Below, in pieces: positions 21,829 to 32,600 of a DNA stretch of 64,000 nt. The stretch comes from Prunus persica (lineage: Eukaryota; Streptophyta; Magnoliopsida; Rosales; Rosaceae), in the NCBI RefSeq assembly GCF_000346465.2, contig NC_034014.1:20554367-20618366 (forward strand), given 5' to 3'. The position numbers were made by a program, and so were the translations under genes. Under the pieces are notes generated by a model, which saw only the letters and a program-made list of their open reading frames with translations, did not search any database and had not been told where the DNA came from. Every line of letters begins with the position of its first letter. The stretch's first letter is position 1.

Positions 21829-24780
21829 ATGGCGACAGCCACAACAGACCTCTTGATCGGCAAAGTTGTAGCCATTCTTGAGAACGAAGCAGCCTCCATA
21901 GCTGGTGTTGGTGATCAAGTTGATGAGATTAAGCAGGAGCTGGTCTTCATGAAGTCCTTCTTGGAGGATGTCGACGGCAAGAAAGCGCACACACAAGTAG
22001 AGAAAGCGTGGGTCGCAAGCGTTCGAGACTTGGCCTATGATGTTGAAGACATCATTGATGAGTTCATGTATCACGTGTACGAGCAGGAAAGCGGAGGCCG
22101 ATTTGTGAGATGGATCAACAAAACCATTCACTTTCCAAAGAAGCTTTGGTATAAGGGAAGAATAGCGAACAAGTTAGAGAGAATCACCAGAACGATCAAA
22201 GCCTTTCCAGAGAGAAATCAGAGATATGTTCTTGTTTTTTCTTTAGAAGGAAAAAGTACTTCTGAGGATGTTCACAAATGGATGCAGAACAAAGCGGAGG
22301 CTTCTCTTTTCCATAAGGAAGATGAACTTGTCGGGATTGAAGGCAAGAAGCAAATGTTAATGGGATGGCTGATGGATGAAGGGAAGCACCAAACTGTTGT
22401 GTCCGTGGTCGGGATGGGAGGATCAGGGAAGACAACTCTAGTTGCAAGGACCTTCACTGACGACATTGTGAAGAGCCATTTCGAGTGTTATGCATGGATT
22501 ACCGTTTCACAGTCTTATGTGATTGAAGACTTGTTTAGAAGATTGATCAAAGAATTTTACCAAGCAAGGAAGGAAGAGGTTAAGGCAGACTTGAATTCCA
22601 TGAGTTATAGAGAATTGCTAGAGATTTTGGTGAAATACTTGGAGGCTAAAAGGTATCTGGTTGTGTTGGATGACGTGTGGGATATCAAACTTTGGGAAGA
22701 AATAAGGTTATCATTTCCAGATAAACAACTTGGAAGTCGTGTCATGCTTACAACTCGAAGAGAAGACATAGCATCCTCTGTTTTCGGAGTTGAAAGCCAT
22801 GTGCATCGGATTCAACGATTGGAAACCATTGATGCATGGGAGCTCTTTTGCATGAAAGCATTCTCAAGTTATCATAACAAATCCTGTTCACCCGAACTTC
22901 AGCCTTTAGCTCGGGAAATCGTGGAAAAGTGTGAAGGCCTTCCTTTGGCGATCGTGGCCTTAAGTGGTCTTATGTCTTCTAAGAAGACATTTTCAGAGTG
23001 GAGCCAAGTCTGCAACAGCTTAAATTGGTATCTGGCGAACAATTCTTTGCTGGAACCTATGAAGAGCATCTTGTTGCTTAGTTTCAATGATTTGCCATAT
23101 CGGTTGAAGCAATGTTTTCTTTATTGTTGCCTTTTCCCAGAAGATTATTTGATCGTGAATAACAAGCTCATTAGATTGTGGATTGCTGAAGGATTTGTTG
23201 AACATGTGAAAGGGTTCACAACAGAACAAGTTGCAGAGAGCTATCTTATGGAGCTCATTTTTCGAAGCATGATACAAGAGAGGCATTACGACACGGAACC
23301 AGCATGTAAGATGCATGATCTTATGCGAGAGCTTGCTTTGTCCATTGCAGCAGAAGAAAAGTTTTGTGCTGCATATGATGGGAGCGAAATAATAACTGAA
23401 GAAATTGGAGCCATTCGCTTGTCAATGCAAACTACTAATGGAGAAATTGAACAACGCACAGGTATGTCACGCCTTCGTTCTTTTCTTATCTTTCCCACGG
23501 GCATATTCTCGTTCTCTTTTTCAAAGACATCGCCTTTCGAATTTAAATTCTTGAGGGTTCTAGATATGGAGGCCGTCCCAGTTGACATTTTGCCAGATTA
23601 CGTAATGTATTTATTCAGTTTAAGATATTTAAGTTTGAGAAGAACTCGGATCAAGGAGCTTCCAGAATCCATTGGGCAGCTCCGCAACCTTCAAAGCTTG
23701 GACATCAGGGAGACAAATATAGAGGCACTTCCAAGGGGCATTTCAAAATTGCTTAACTTGCGTCATCTACTTATGAATCGTTCCACACGTGATTATAAGA
23801 TCTTCAGAAACCTCATTGGGATGAAAGCACCATCAAATATTAACATGTTGAAATTACAAGCTTTGTCATTTATTGAATCAGAAGGAAATATTCTTAGACT
23901 TATTGGAAAGATGACCCAGCTGACGACCCTTGGCATTACAAATGTCAAAGCAAAAGACGAGAAGGACCTATGTGCCTCACTCCAAGAAATGAAGGTCCTT
24001 TGCCTCTTGGATTTACGGGCAGCGAATGAAGAGGAATTTCTTCAAGTTGACGCGTTATCTTCTCCACCTCCCCTGCTTGACAGACTTTTTTTGTCAGGGA
24101 AACTGGAAAAGGTACCGCATTGGTTTTGTTCACTCAAGTCGCTCACATTTCTGGGCCTGCGTTGGTCTAAACTTGAAGAAGATTTATTGCCTCACATCGA
24201 AGCATTGCCGTCTCTGAGATGGCTTTGCCTTAACGATTCCTATGTAGGGACAGAGATGTGTTTCAGAAGAGGTTTCGTAAAGCTTAGATATTTGGAGTTG
24301 TTTGGTTTCTCATTGTTGAATAAGGTAACTATAGAAAAAGGGGCGATGCCAAATCTTGAGTTCTTGAGCATTAAAAGATGCTCTAGTTTAGTGGCATTGC
24401 CTCAGGGTTTTGAATACCTTACTAAACTAGAAGGATACGGATTTGAGAATGTCTCAGAGCAACTTATAGAGTCCATACAAGAAGGAGGTGCGGATCATCC
24501 AAAGGTGCAACACTTGCGTCCGAAATATAAGTATGTCTTCTATCCTTGCATCGAATTAATTTCATAAATTTAATCATTTGAACTGTACTTAAAACAAGAA
24601 AATATTGTTCTCATTCTCACCCTCTGTTAATGCATATCAAACCATATAAATCCTTCCAATTGAAATTCATGAGACACACAATACATTTATATGCATATGC
24701 ATTGAAGTTCTGTTTGATAATTACCTTATTGCTTTTGTCCTTTTTGTATATTTTGCAGAAACAAGAAGTCCAAGAATTGA
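21829..24780 (+). CDS. NLR1: intact CC-NBS-LRR (RPM1-like) immune receptor, about 907 aa
   Basis: The start at 21829 (MATATTDLLIGKVVAILENE) was chosen because NLR2 and NLR3 start at the same conserved point after GGCCATT; an upstream in-frame ATG at 21790 would add 13 residues. Domains: coiled coil with EDVID-type DVEDIIDEFMYH (about residues 75-86), P-loop GMGGSGKTT (about 195), kinase-2 YLVVLDDVW (about 276), RNBS-B GSRVMLTTRRED, GLPL CEGLPLAIVAL (about 369), RNBS-D CFLYCCLFPED, MHD KMHDLMREL (about 494), then about 13 leucine-rich repeats. A donor at 24531 (GTATGT) and acceptor TTTTGCAG ending at 24758 define a small last exon encoding NKKSKN with a stop at 24778-24780. Without splicing the frame ends at 24567. 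NLRs of this class detect pathogen effectors, often through RIN4-type guardees, and trigger cell death. All motifs are canonical and no lesion was seen. Confidence 0.93.
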
Positions 24781-25329
24781 AGTTTTTACCTAGTTTGTCC
24801 CAGGAAGAGCCTGTTCTTGTGTGAAGCGTGAAGATTGATCTCGGCTTCTTTTCCGCCTATTTTAAATCGAATAGTAGTATAATAGTATATCCAAGATTCT
24901 GTTAATAAATTGCGACTTAAATTTTAAATTTTTTGGGTGTAGTTTACATCTTTGACTTCAGCAGTTGGCAACTGTATGTCGATGATTTGTCTCTAAGATT
25001 TGGACGATGTGTACTTTTATGTTCAGTGTGTAAAACATATAGGCTAAATACACAGTACTTTTAATATGATTATATGCTGGGAAGAACTGTATTGAATTAA
25101 TGGATATAAATATCAAAGGTTCCTGCTCTCACAAATCATCTGAGAAATACTTTTGACCCGAAGGTTCCATCAATATTTGAAAACCAGTTAGTAGCACACG
25201 AAGGTTCTGACTTGGGATGATTTATATGGCTTTACAGCCAGCCATTAACAGAGGTGTGAATGAGAACAATTTCTTGAACACAAGTTTATGAAAGTCAATG
25301 GAAGCATAAAAGATACTTACATGTGCTTC
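24781..25329. other. NLR1 3' flank and spacer between convergent NLR1 and NLR2
   Basis: The stretch 24960-25040 (CTGTATGTCGATGATTTG and following) is recognisably similar to sequence after NLR3 at 59693-59765, so it is probably the shared ancestral 3' UTR. No further gene. Confidence 0.6.
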
Positions 25330-26783
25330 TTACATGTCTCGTCGACAGTTAGCATCCTTATCCACACCTCCTTCTCGTATGGATTCTGTAAATTGCTTTG
25401 AAACACTCTCAAATACGTATCCTTGTAGTTTAGTAAGGTGCTCAATACCCTGTGGCAATGTCTCTAATCTCAAGCACTTACTAATGTCTAAGAACTCGAG
25501 ATTTGACATCACCCCTTTTTCTATAGTTATCTTATTTAAGAATGAGAAATTTAGAACCTCTAAATATCTAAGATTTACAAAGCCTCTACTGAAACACGAC
25601 TCTTTCCTAATAGACGAATTATCAAGGCAAAGCAAACGTAGAGAGCGCAATGCTTCAATATGAGGTAGTAAATTTTCTTCAAGTCTAGAATCACCGAGAA
25701 ACAAATCTGTGAGACAGTGGAGTGAGCAAAACCAATGTTTTACCTTTTCCAGTTTGCCGCTCAAATAAAGTCTATCCTCGAAGAAATTCCTCAACTCGAA
25801 GAAATTCCTCTCCATCAGCTACAAATAAAAACAAGTGGGAAAGGACCTTCATCTCTTGAATTGAGGCACATAGGTCCTCCTCGTCTCTTTCTTTCACATT
25901 TGTAATGCCAAGTAACGTAAGCTGCGTCATACTTCCAATAAGTCTAATAATGTTTCCTTCTGATTCAATATATGCCAAAGATTGCAATTTCTTCATCTTA
26001 CTAATACTTGATGGTATTCTTACCCCAATTGCCTTTCCAGAAATGGACCTGCCCACAATTAAATGGCGTAAGTTAAGAAACTTAGAAATCCCTCTTGGAA
26101 GTGCCTCTATATTTGTCTCTATGGTGTTCAAGGTCTGAAGGTTGCGGAGCTGTACAATGGATTCTGGAAGCTCCTTAATTGGAGTTGAACGTTAGATTGT
26201 CTGGCAGATTATCAAGTGGGACATCCTCCAAATCTAGAACCTTCAACAATTTAAGGTCAAAAGGTGATTTATTTGAGAAAGAGAATGAGGATAAGCCAGT
26301 GGCAAAGACGAGAAACGAACGAAGCCGTGATATACCTGTGCATGATCCAATTTCTCCATTAGTTGTTTGAATTGACAAACGAAGTGCCCCAATTTCTTCT
26401 ACTGTTTCACTCCCATCATGTACAACGCAAAACTTTTCTTTTTTTGCTATAGACAGAGCAATCTCCCGCAAAAGATCATGCATCTTACATGCTGGGTGGT
26501 AATCTCGATACATTTCCTGTAGCATGTTACGGAAAACGAGTCCCATAATATAGCTCTTTGCAACTTCTTCTGGGGTGACCCCTTTGACATGCTCAACAAA
26601 TCCTTCAGCAATCCACAATCTAATGAGCCTATGATTTACGATCACATGATCTTCTGGGAAAAGGCAACAATATAGAAAGCATTGCTTCAACCGGTATGGC
26701 AAATCATTGAAACTAAGCAACAAGATGCTCTTCATTGGTTCTAGCAAAGAATTGTTGGTTAGATGCCAATTTAAGCTATTGTA

Positions 26784-26866
26784 TGTTAAAGTAATCTAGA
26801 CTTCATTAATAGTCGGCTGGTAACTTTGAAATATTTGGCAGTTTGTTAGTAGTTGTGTGTTAAATT
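26784..26866 (+). repeat. 5' LTR of copia-2, first 83 bp (before the CACTA insertion)
   Basis: Identical to the first 83 bp of the 3' LTR. It ends in ATT, the first copy of the CACTA target duplication. Confidence 0.93.
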
Positions 26867-26879
26867 CACTACTACATTT

Positions 26880-27440
26880 TACACTTTGCGCGACGAAGAA
26901 AAAAACGTCGCGCAAAGTCGCATTTAGTCGCCCCAATTTCAGCGCGACAAAAACGTCGTCGCGCATATTCCGTCGCGCGAAGATCGTGAAGAAAGCCTTT
27001 GCTCGACGAGGTACAACCCTTCGTCGCGCAAAAGTGTGCGACGGGTAAACCATCGTTGCACCAACGGTGTGGAAACGAAACAACCGTTCGTCGCAAAAGT
27101 ATTTGCGCGACGATCAAGTATGCGGCGCACGTATATTTGCGAGACGACGGGAATTGCGCGACGAAATATTATTCGTCGCGCAAAATATGTTAGGGAGACG
27201 TATATGTTCGTCGCAGAACAATTCGCGCGATGAGAAAGTTTTCGTCGCACATATAATTGCGCGACGAAAAATTATGTTGTCGGCCAAATATTTTGCGCGA
27301 CGAAACATTTCGTCGCGCAAAACGTGTTTGAGAGACGTATGTGTTCGTCGCGCATGAATTAAAAGTGATAAAAAAAATTTGATTTTTTTTTTGTTACATG
27401 TTGGTTTGCGAGACGAAATATTTTCTGTCGCGCAAAAATA
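26880..27440. repeat. Left subterminal array of GCGCGACGAA palindromes
   Basis: More than fifteen copies in both orientations of TTTGCGCGACGAA, often as facing pairs that could form hairpins. The best is 27291-27322, with 15-bp perfect arms around a 2-base loop. Such subterminal arrays are where CACTA TNPA-type proteins bind. CpG density is far above the AT-rich surroundings. Confidence 0.85.
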
Positions 27441-27746
27441 ATATTACAATTTTTTTTTATTTTTTTTATTTTTTATTTTAAATAAAATTGGTTTCTTTTT
27501 ATTGATTAAACAATGAAATTGCAATAAAAATAAATTAGAATAAAATTTTGTTATAAAATAAAATAAAATAAATGTATTACAAATAAAATAAATACACTAA
27601 TCAAATAATGAATCAAAATCAACCGAGTCGTCGCCAGTATGCGGCTCGGAGGGCGGGGCGTTCACCGGGGCAGTGGTCTGGTGGGGATGCCCGGGATGGA
27701 CGGGCTCAGAGATCGGCGCATCAAAATGCGGGACTGGAATGCCGGA

Positions 27747-29408
27747 CTATGCGAGGGACTGCAGAATGACCGACATCTGGCTCTGAAGAGTGGCCACCTG
27801 TGCTGTCAAAGCAGTGACCTGACTGTTTGACTGCGCCGATGAACGAGGTCGAGGTTCCCTCCGCCGGGCATTCCCCATCCCTCGACAATATGTCCCCGGC
27901 CTCCTCCCGAGAGTATGATCCAACGTCTCCGTCAAGATCTGAAATCCAGCATCCTGTGGAGGAGCCACAGACTCGATCGGAGTCTCGGGAGGAAGCTGGG
28001 AGGCGGACTCCTGAAGAACAAGCTGGCTTCTCTCCACCATCGTCGTCTGTTGAACATAACATAAAATATAAATTAAAACATGCATATAAATTGAATGCGT
28101 AACATAAGAATTAAAATTAAATAATACTTACATGAAGGGACTCGGCCAACTCATTCCCGGGTCGAACATAAACGTCACCAAAGACGTCGATCTCTGGGAA
28201 CTTGGACCCCTCCTAAATTGAACAAGAGAAGAAAAATATTAGTATGAAAAAAATAAATTAATAAAAATGACATTAAAAATGAAATAAAAATTTTGTGATT
28301 ATTACCCGACGCCGTGCATCCATCCTATACGAAAAGGGTCTGGAGCCGGAATGGTGGAGAAGGGTCTTCTTCTTCCTATTACCCTTATTCACTTGGGCTT
28401 TATTCTGTTATACAAAAAATGAAACGTATTAGTTAAAATATAAAAAATTAAATAATAATGAAATAAAAAAATAAAATAAACATTAATAAATAATAAGTAA
28501 TAATTAAACAAATATAATTAAAAAAATACCGCAAATTCGGGCGCTTGAAAATGAGCGCAGAGCCACTCCCAACTATCCTCCCGCCCCTCAAGCTCCTTCG
28601 GGCAACCCTCATGAAGAGCGACTTGCGGATCATCATAGGCCTGAAAATGGTGGTGCAAGTCGCTCTTCCACTGCCTGTACCTCTCAGCGAAGAGTCTGTT
28701 GACGTACGTCAACGACTCTTCGTCGAGATCCTCCAAGTTATAGTTCGTCTGCAATCAATTAATTAGATACGTTAAGTAATAGAAATATACACAATTTTAA
28801 AGAAAAATAATGAAAATGTAAGGTACATACCGACAACTGGCCGCGAACCTCCGCCTTGATCTCGTCAGGCATGACCCTTCAAGACTTCCATTGCATCGGG
28901 CAATGGGTCCGCACGACGTGGCCAATGTCGTGGGCCAAGGAGCTATGCAACTCCGCCGTCGGTGCAGCCCGATGGCGCTCGTCATATCCGATGCTGATAC
29001 GACTGTTGGTCACCCGGGTGACCTTCGCCGTCTTCAGCTGACGACACGGTCCTCGGGTGTTCCTCTTCGCTGCAAAGAAATAAGGTATTAATGTTAAATA
29101 AAAAAACATTGTCAAATTTCAATATAAAATTAACAATACAAAAGTGTAGTTATACCTGGCTGTGATCCCGAGGCACCAGTACCGTCGGTCGATGTCGTGT
29201 CGATGGTGTCGGTGGGCCGGTGCCGCCGCCTAGCACTAGCTGGCTGCGCCACGGATGACGCAGATGACACAGGCGCCTGGGGCGCCCCGGGACCAACCAC
29301 CACGTGGTCCAACAAAGCAGGAGCAGTGGCAGCAGATGCCAACTGAGCTGGGGGATCCGAACTCGGTGCAGTCGTCATCGACCTACCACGTCTAATCAAG
29401 TTTGACAT
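27747..29408 (-). CDS. CACTA second protein, Transposase_24 family (TNPA-like), 396 aa, intact
   Basis: Six exons: 29408-29156, 29069-28831, 28748-28530, 28404-28306, 28212-28132 and 28046-27747. All introns are GT-AG and all phases fit, giving 1191 open bases. The N-terminus is low complexity (MSNLIRRGRSMTTAP, Ala/Pro/Ser-rich). The conserved core (TRVTNSRISIGYDERHRAAP; HVVRTHCPMQWKSW; NRLFAERYRQWKSDLHHHF; HEGCPKELEGREDSWEWLC) matches the plant Transposase_24 domain from memory. The C-terminus has a short heptad-like helix (TALTAQVATLQSQMSVILQS). The ATG directly follows a splice acceptor (GTGCAG), so an upstream exon (about 30273-30007, donor at 30006) may be 5' UTR or add up to 89 residues. 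It probably binds the subterminal motifs and assists excision. This is the only unbroken gene of the element. Confidence 0.82.
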
Positions 29409-30247
29409 CTGCACATATAATTTCATTCAGAATTTAAACTAATTAATTAAAAGCATAGCCTGACCTAGGGTTTGGAATTTCGGAGTATCCGGGACTCCGA
29501 TCAACGATCGGTCGAATCCTAAACGATCCTAGAAACACAAAGGTACAACTACGTGAGTTTCAGTTCGATCCAACGGTCCGAACATATCAAACCTGGAAAT
29601 CGCACAATAGGCGAAATTCGATCAAGACTCAAACGGTAACCAAATTCAAATCCGAGCAAACCTACGCGCTCGTGACAAACAGGGGATCGCTCTGGGACAC
29701 AATGCCCCACTGCCACAGCATCCCACGCACCACCACACGCGCCGGCAGCGCGTTTGTGTCCAAAGCGATAACATTCGCCGGAAAATTCTAAAAACTAACG
29801 GCCAAGGTTCCTACCCTAGATTGAAAACAATAATTGGAGCCACTTTTGTTCTCGGACCTACCCCGAAAAATGGCCGGAAGTGGCCGGATTTGAAATTCCC
29901 AAACCGGCCAAAACCTAGGGTTTTAATTCCTATTTCCTATAGCCAAAATTCAACAAATCCTAACCAACCATCAGCTAGAGCACAAAAAATAGTCGAGAAA
30001 TCATACCTCAGGCGTCGGAAATGGTGGCCGAAGGAGAGAGAAATCGGCCGGCGAGGAATCGGGGAAAAACCGACGATGTGCGACGGCAGGCTCGACGGCG
30101 AAGGCAGGGGAGGCTACGGCAGGAGCGGCGGTGGCTGAGGTGACGGCGGTGAGAGAGGGCTGAGGTGACGGCGGAGAGAGAGGCAAACAGAGGAAAAAAC
30201 CAGAAATGGGGAAGAAGGAGGCATCGGGCCGTTTCTGCAAATTTTTA
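29409..30247 (-). other. Probable 5' leader region of the CACTA Transposase_24 gene
   Basis: Contains a likely intron (29409-30006) between the first coding exon and an upstream exon rich in GGC/GCC and proline/alanine codons. No other gene was seen. Confidence 0.45.
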
Positions 30248-31225
30248 CGACTTTGCGCGACGAAGAACATCATTCGTCGCGCAAAATGCCATTAATGAAT
30301 CTTGCGCGACGCTATATCCATCGCGCAAGGTCTGTCAGAACGCCAAATTCTGAAAGTGGATTAGGGTCTGTAACTTTTGCGCGACGAAACAGACATACTT
30401 TGTCGCGCAAAAGGCTGTCTTTCCGCCAAAATTTTGGGATTTAGGGTTTAGCGGGAGGCTGAAACTGAAGGGTTTGCGCTTTTGCGCGACGAAGACAGTA
30501 AACGTCGAGCAATTGTAACCTTGCGCGACGGAACATATTATATTCGTCGCGCAAAAGGTTGTCTTTCCGCCAAAATATTGGGATTTAGGGTTTAGCGGGA
30601 GGCTGAAACTGAAGGGTTTGCGCTTTTGCGTGACGAAGACAGTAAACGTCGCGCAATTGTAACCTTGCGCGACGGAACATATTATATTCGTCGCGCAAAA
30701 GGCTGTCTTTCCGCTAAAATTTTGGGATTTAGGGTTTAGCGGGAAGCTGAAACTGAAGGGTTTACGCTTTTGCGCGACGAAGACAGTAAACGTCGCGCAA
30801 AAGGCTGTCTGCTGAAACTGAAGGGTTTGTGCTTTTGCGCGACGAAGACAGTAAACGTCGGGCAAAAGGCTGTCTGCTGAAACTGAAGGGTTTGTGCTTT
30901 TGCGCGACGAAGACAGTAAACGTCGCGCAAAACGCTGTCGTTCCGCCAACAATTTGGGGTTTAGGGTTTAGTGTGAAAACTTTCGCCCAGATTGCGCGAC
31001 GAACAGAGGATATTCCGTCGCGCAATCTATTTCACTTTCACTTTGCGCGACGCATATGTTGGTTCGTCGCGCGAGTTCAAGATTTTCATTGAAATTTTCA
31101 CTAAGTGTTCAAAGGGGATGGAGGTGTGAAAACTGGCGCCCAGATTGTGCGACGAATAGTGCATATTTCCGTCGCGCAATCTATTCACTTTGCGCGACGG
31201 TTAAATTATTCGTCGCGCAAAACCT
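30248..31225. repeat. Internal array of GCGCGACGAA palindromes in tandem higher-order units
   Basis: The terminal motif of the CACTA also forms an internal array upstream of the Transposase_24 gene. Units beginning GCTGTCTTTCCGCC start at 30414, 30558 and 30702 (period 144 bp). These shorten to a 65-bp unit beginning GCTGTCTGCTGAAACTG at 30804 and 30869, with a further restart at 30934. Most units carry facing TTGCGCGACGAA / TTCGTCGCGCAA pairs; the 144-bp units and the last one also carry a GATTTAGGGTTTAG or similar telomere-like box. Long frames across the array are repeat artefacts. Confidence 0.85.
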
Positions 31226-31228
31226 AGA

Positions 31229-31275
31229 CCCTAAACCCCCTTTTAAACCCTAAACCCTAAACCCTAAACCCTAAA
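31229..31275. repeat. Interstitial plant telomere-type repeat (CCCTAAA)n
   Basis: Four perfect tandem CCCTAAA units at 31248-31275, preceded by one more at 31229-31235. This is the Arabidopsis-type telomere repeat, embedded in the CACTA and immediately next to the internal palindrome array. Confidence 0.9.
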
Positions 31276-31277
31276 AT

Positions 31278-31870
31278 AGTTTCAATGATCCAACCGGCAA
31301 ACTTATTGTTTGATACTTGGAGATCATATACGCCAAAAATCAAGAAGACCAAACATTCAGATATCAGGGAACGGGACTAAATATTTCGACGGTTATAAAT
31401 GAAAAGTCATGATTTAACGGTTATTGTAACTCCGATTTTGATCATTTTTGACAGCAACATTTGTTGACCCTATATGAATACAATGACTGAATTTGATCTT
31501 CAATTTCAGATTTTTACACTAGGGGATACCACATAAATGTTAAGTTACATTTGCACAAATGTATAAACAAATTTTAGGGTTTTTGGTGAATATATGATTG
31601 TTATAGCACATGCAGTCTACGAAACAAGTTTCAGTCATCTAGCCGTCAAACTTGTTTTTTTAGACTTCGAGATCATAGACAGCAAAAATCGGACAAAAAA
31701 AACATTCAGAGATTAAGCAACGGGGTAAAACTTTTCGACGGTTCTAAATAAAAAGTGATGATTGAACGGTTATTTTAACTCCGATGTTGATGATTTTTTG
31801 CAGCTACAGTCCTACACTCCATATGAATACAATGAACTACTTCGATCGCCAATTTTAAATATATATGTGT
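31278..31870. repeat. Diverged tandem duplication (about 349-bp period) inside the CACTA
   Basis: 31278 onwards and 31627 onwards share ordered blocks (AGTTTCA; GAGATCATA; AACATTCAGA; TTTCGACGGTT; AACGGTTATT; ATATGAATACAATGA). No coding potential; function unknown. Confidence 0.7.
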
Positions 31871-31904
31871 GTATATATTATACTATAACGTTACCTAATA
31901 TATA

Positions 31905-32082
31905 TTTGCGCGACGAAGGTTTGCTTATCGTCGCGCAAAAATGCCATACGCGACGCATGTATATATGCGTCGCGGAAACTATGCGCGACCAGTTGTATTC
32001 GTTGCGCAAACATTACGCGACGCTTATGTATGCGTCGCGTATGGTATGTTTGCGCGACGATAAGGAGCCCTTCGTCGCGCAA
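31905..32082. repeat. Long nested palindrome built from GCGCGACG motifs
   Basis: The left half (TTTGCGCGACGAAGG, then CATACGCGACGCATG) is repeated inverted in the right half (CGCGACGCTTATG, then CCCTTCGTCGCGCAA), giving arms of about 80 bp with shorter hairpins inside each arm. It could extrude as a cruciform. Confidence 0.8.
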
Positions 32083-32258
32083 GGATTTGGCGCCATAAAT
32101 CCTCATTGATTTCAAATTGTGTATGCTTTGTATTTTTTAGAAAGGTTTTGTATTCATCATTTTTTATGCTTTGTATTTTGTGGAAAGGCTTTGTATTTCT
32201 CAATCAAGCTTTTGATTTTGAACACATCTCTCAATCAAGCTTTTGAGTTAATTCAGCC

Positions 32259-32355
32259 ATGGCTTCTCTTCATGACACTCCAACATCTTCAGCTCCCATA
32301 CCCCACTTCTTCAAGATCATTGTAGATGACACTTCTAAAAACATCAGAATTGTAA

Positions 32356-32389
<34 letters not shown>

Positions 32390-32508
32390 GCTAAGAATGT
32401 TTTCTGATTATTGAAATATTCATTTCTTTTGTTATTTTTATTGAAGCTTTAACTTGTTCTGTTCCGCAGAAAATTCCAATGAAGTTTGTGATGAAATATG
32501 GAGAATGA
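32259..32508 (+). pseudogene. Captured host gene fragment: N-terminus of a B3-domain protein with its intron
   Basis: Exon 1 (32259-32351) reads MASLHDTPTSSAPIPHFFKI then IVDDTSKNIRI; a GT-AG intron (32352-32469) contains a (CT)n tract; exon 2 (32470-32508) reads KIPMKFVMKYGE and stops. HFFKI followed by RIKIPxKFVxKYG is the opening strand and helix of the plant B3 DNA-binding domain of the VRN1/REM type. The rest of the domain is missing, so the product could not bind DNA normally. The intron shows capture at DNA level, not through a processed RNA. The fragment lies between the two CACTA genes on the opposite strand, abutting the TNP2 stop at 32601. A leader with Kozak-like sequence (CAGCCATGGCT) seems to have been captured too. 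Confidence 0.75.
32360..32387. repeat. (CT)n microsatellite in the intron of the captured B3 fragment
   Basis: About 14 CT units directly after the splice donor region, serving as a pyrimidine-rich stretch. Confidence 0.9.
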
Positions 32509-32600
32509 ATACACAACTACATATGGACAACTACACATATTCAAAGATTTGTATTACACAAAATTAATACACTAACATAATAAATTTACAAATAAATTCA

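Noticed and set aside
26839..27357. Several overlapping short frames on both strands with repeated RRD/FVAQ strings
   Set aside because: They come from translating the palindromic GCGCGACGAA motif in all frames.
26880..27440. CRISPR-like array (short repeats with unique spacers)
   Set aside because: The repeats are inverted as well as direct, spacing is irregular, and the array lies at the end of a CACTA transposon in a plant genome.
30335..30952. A 205-codon open frame on the minus strand
   Set aside because: It is a by-product of the 144- and 65-bp tandem repeats in the CACTA (repeating FVAQKRKPFSF); there is no independent evidence for a protein.
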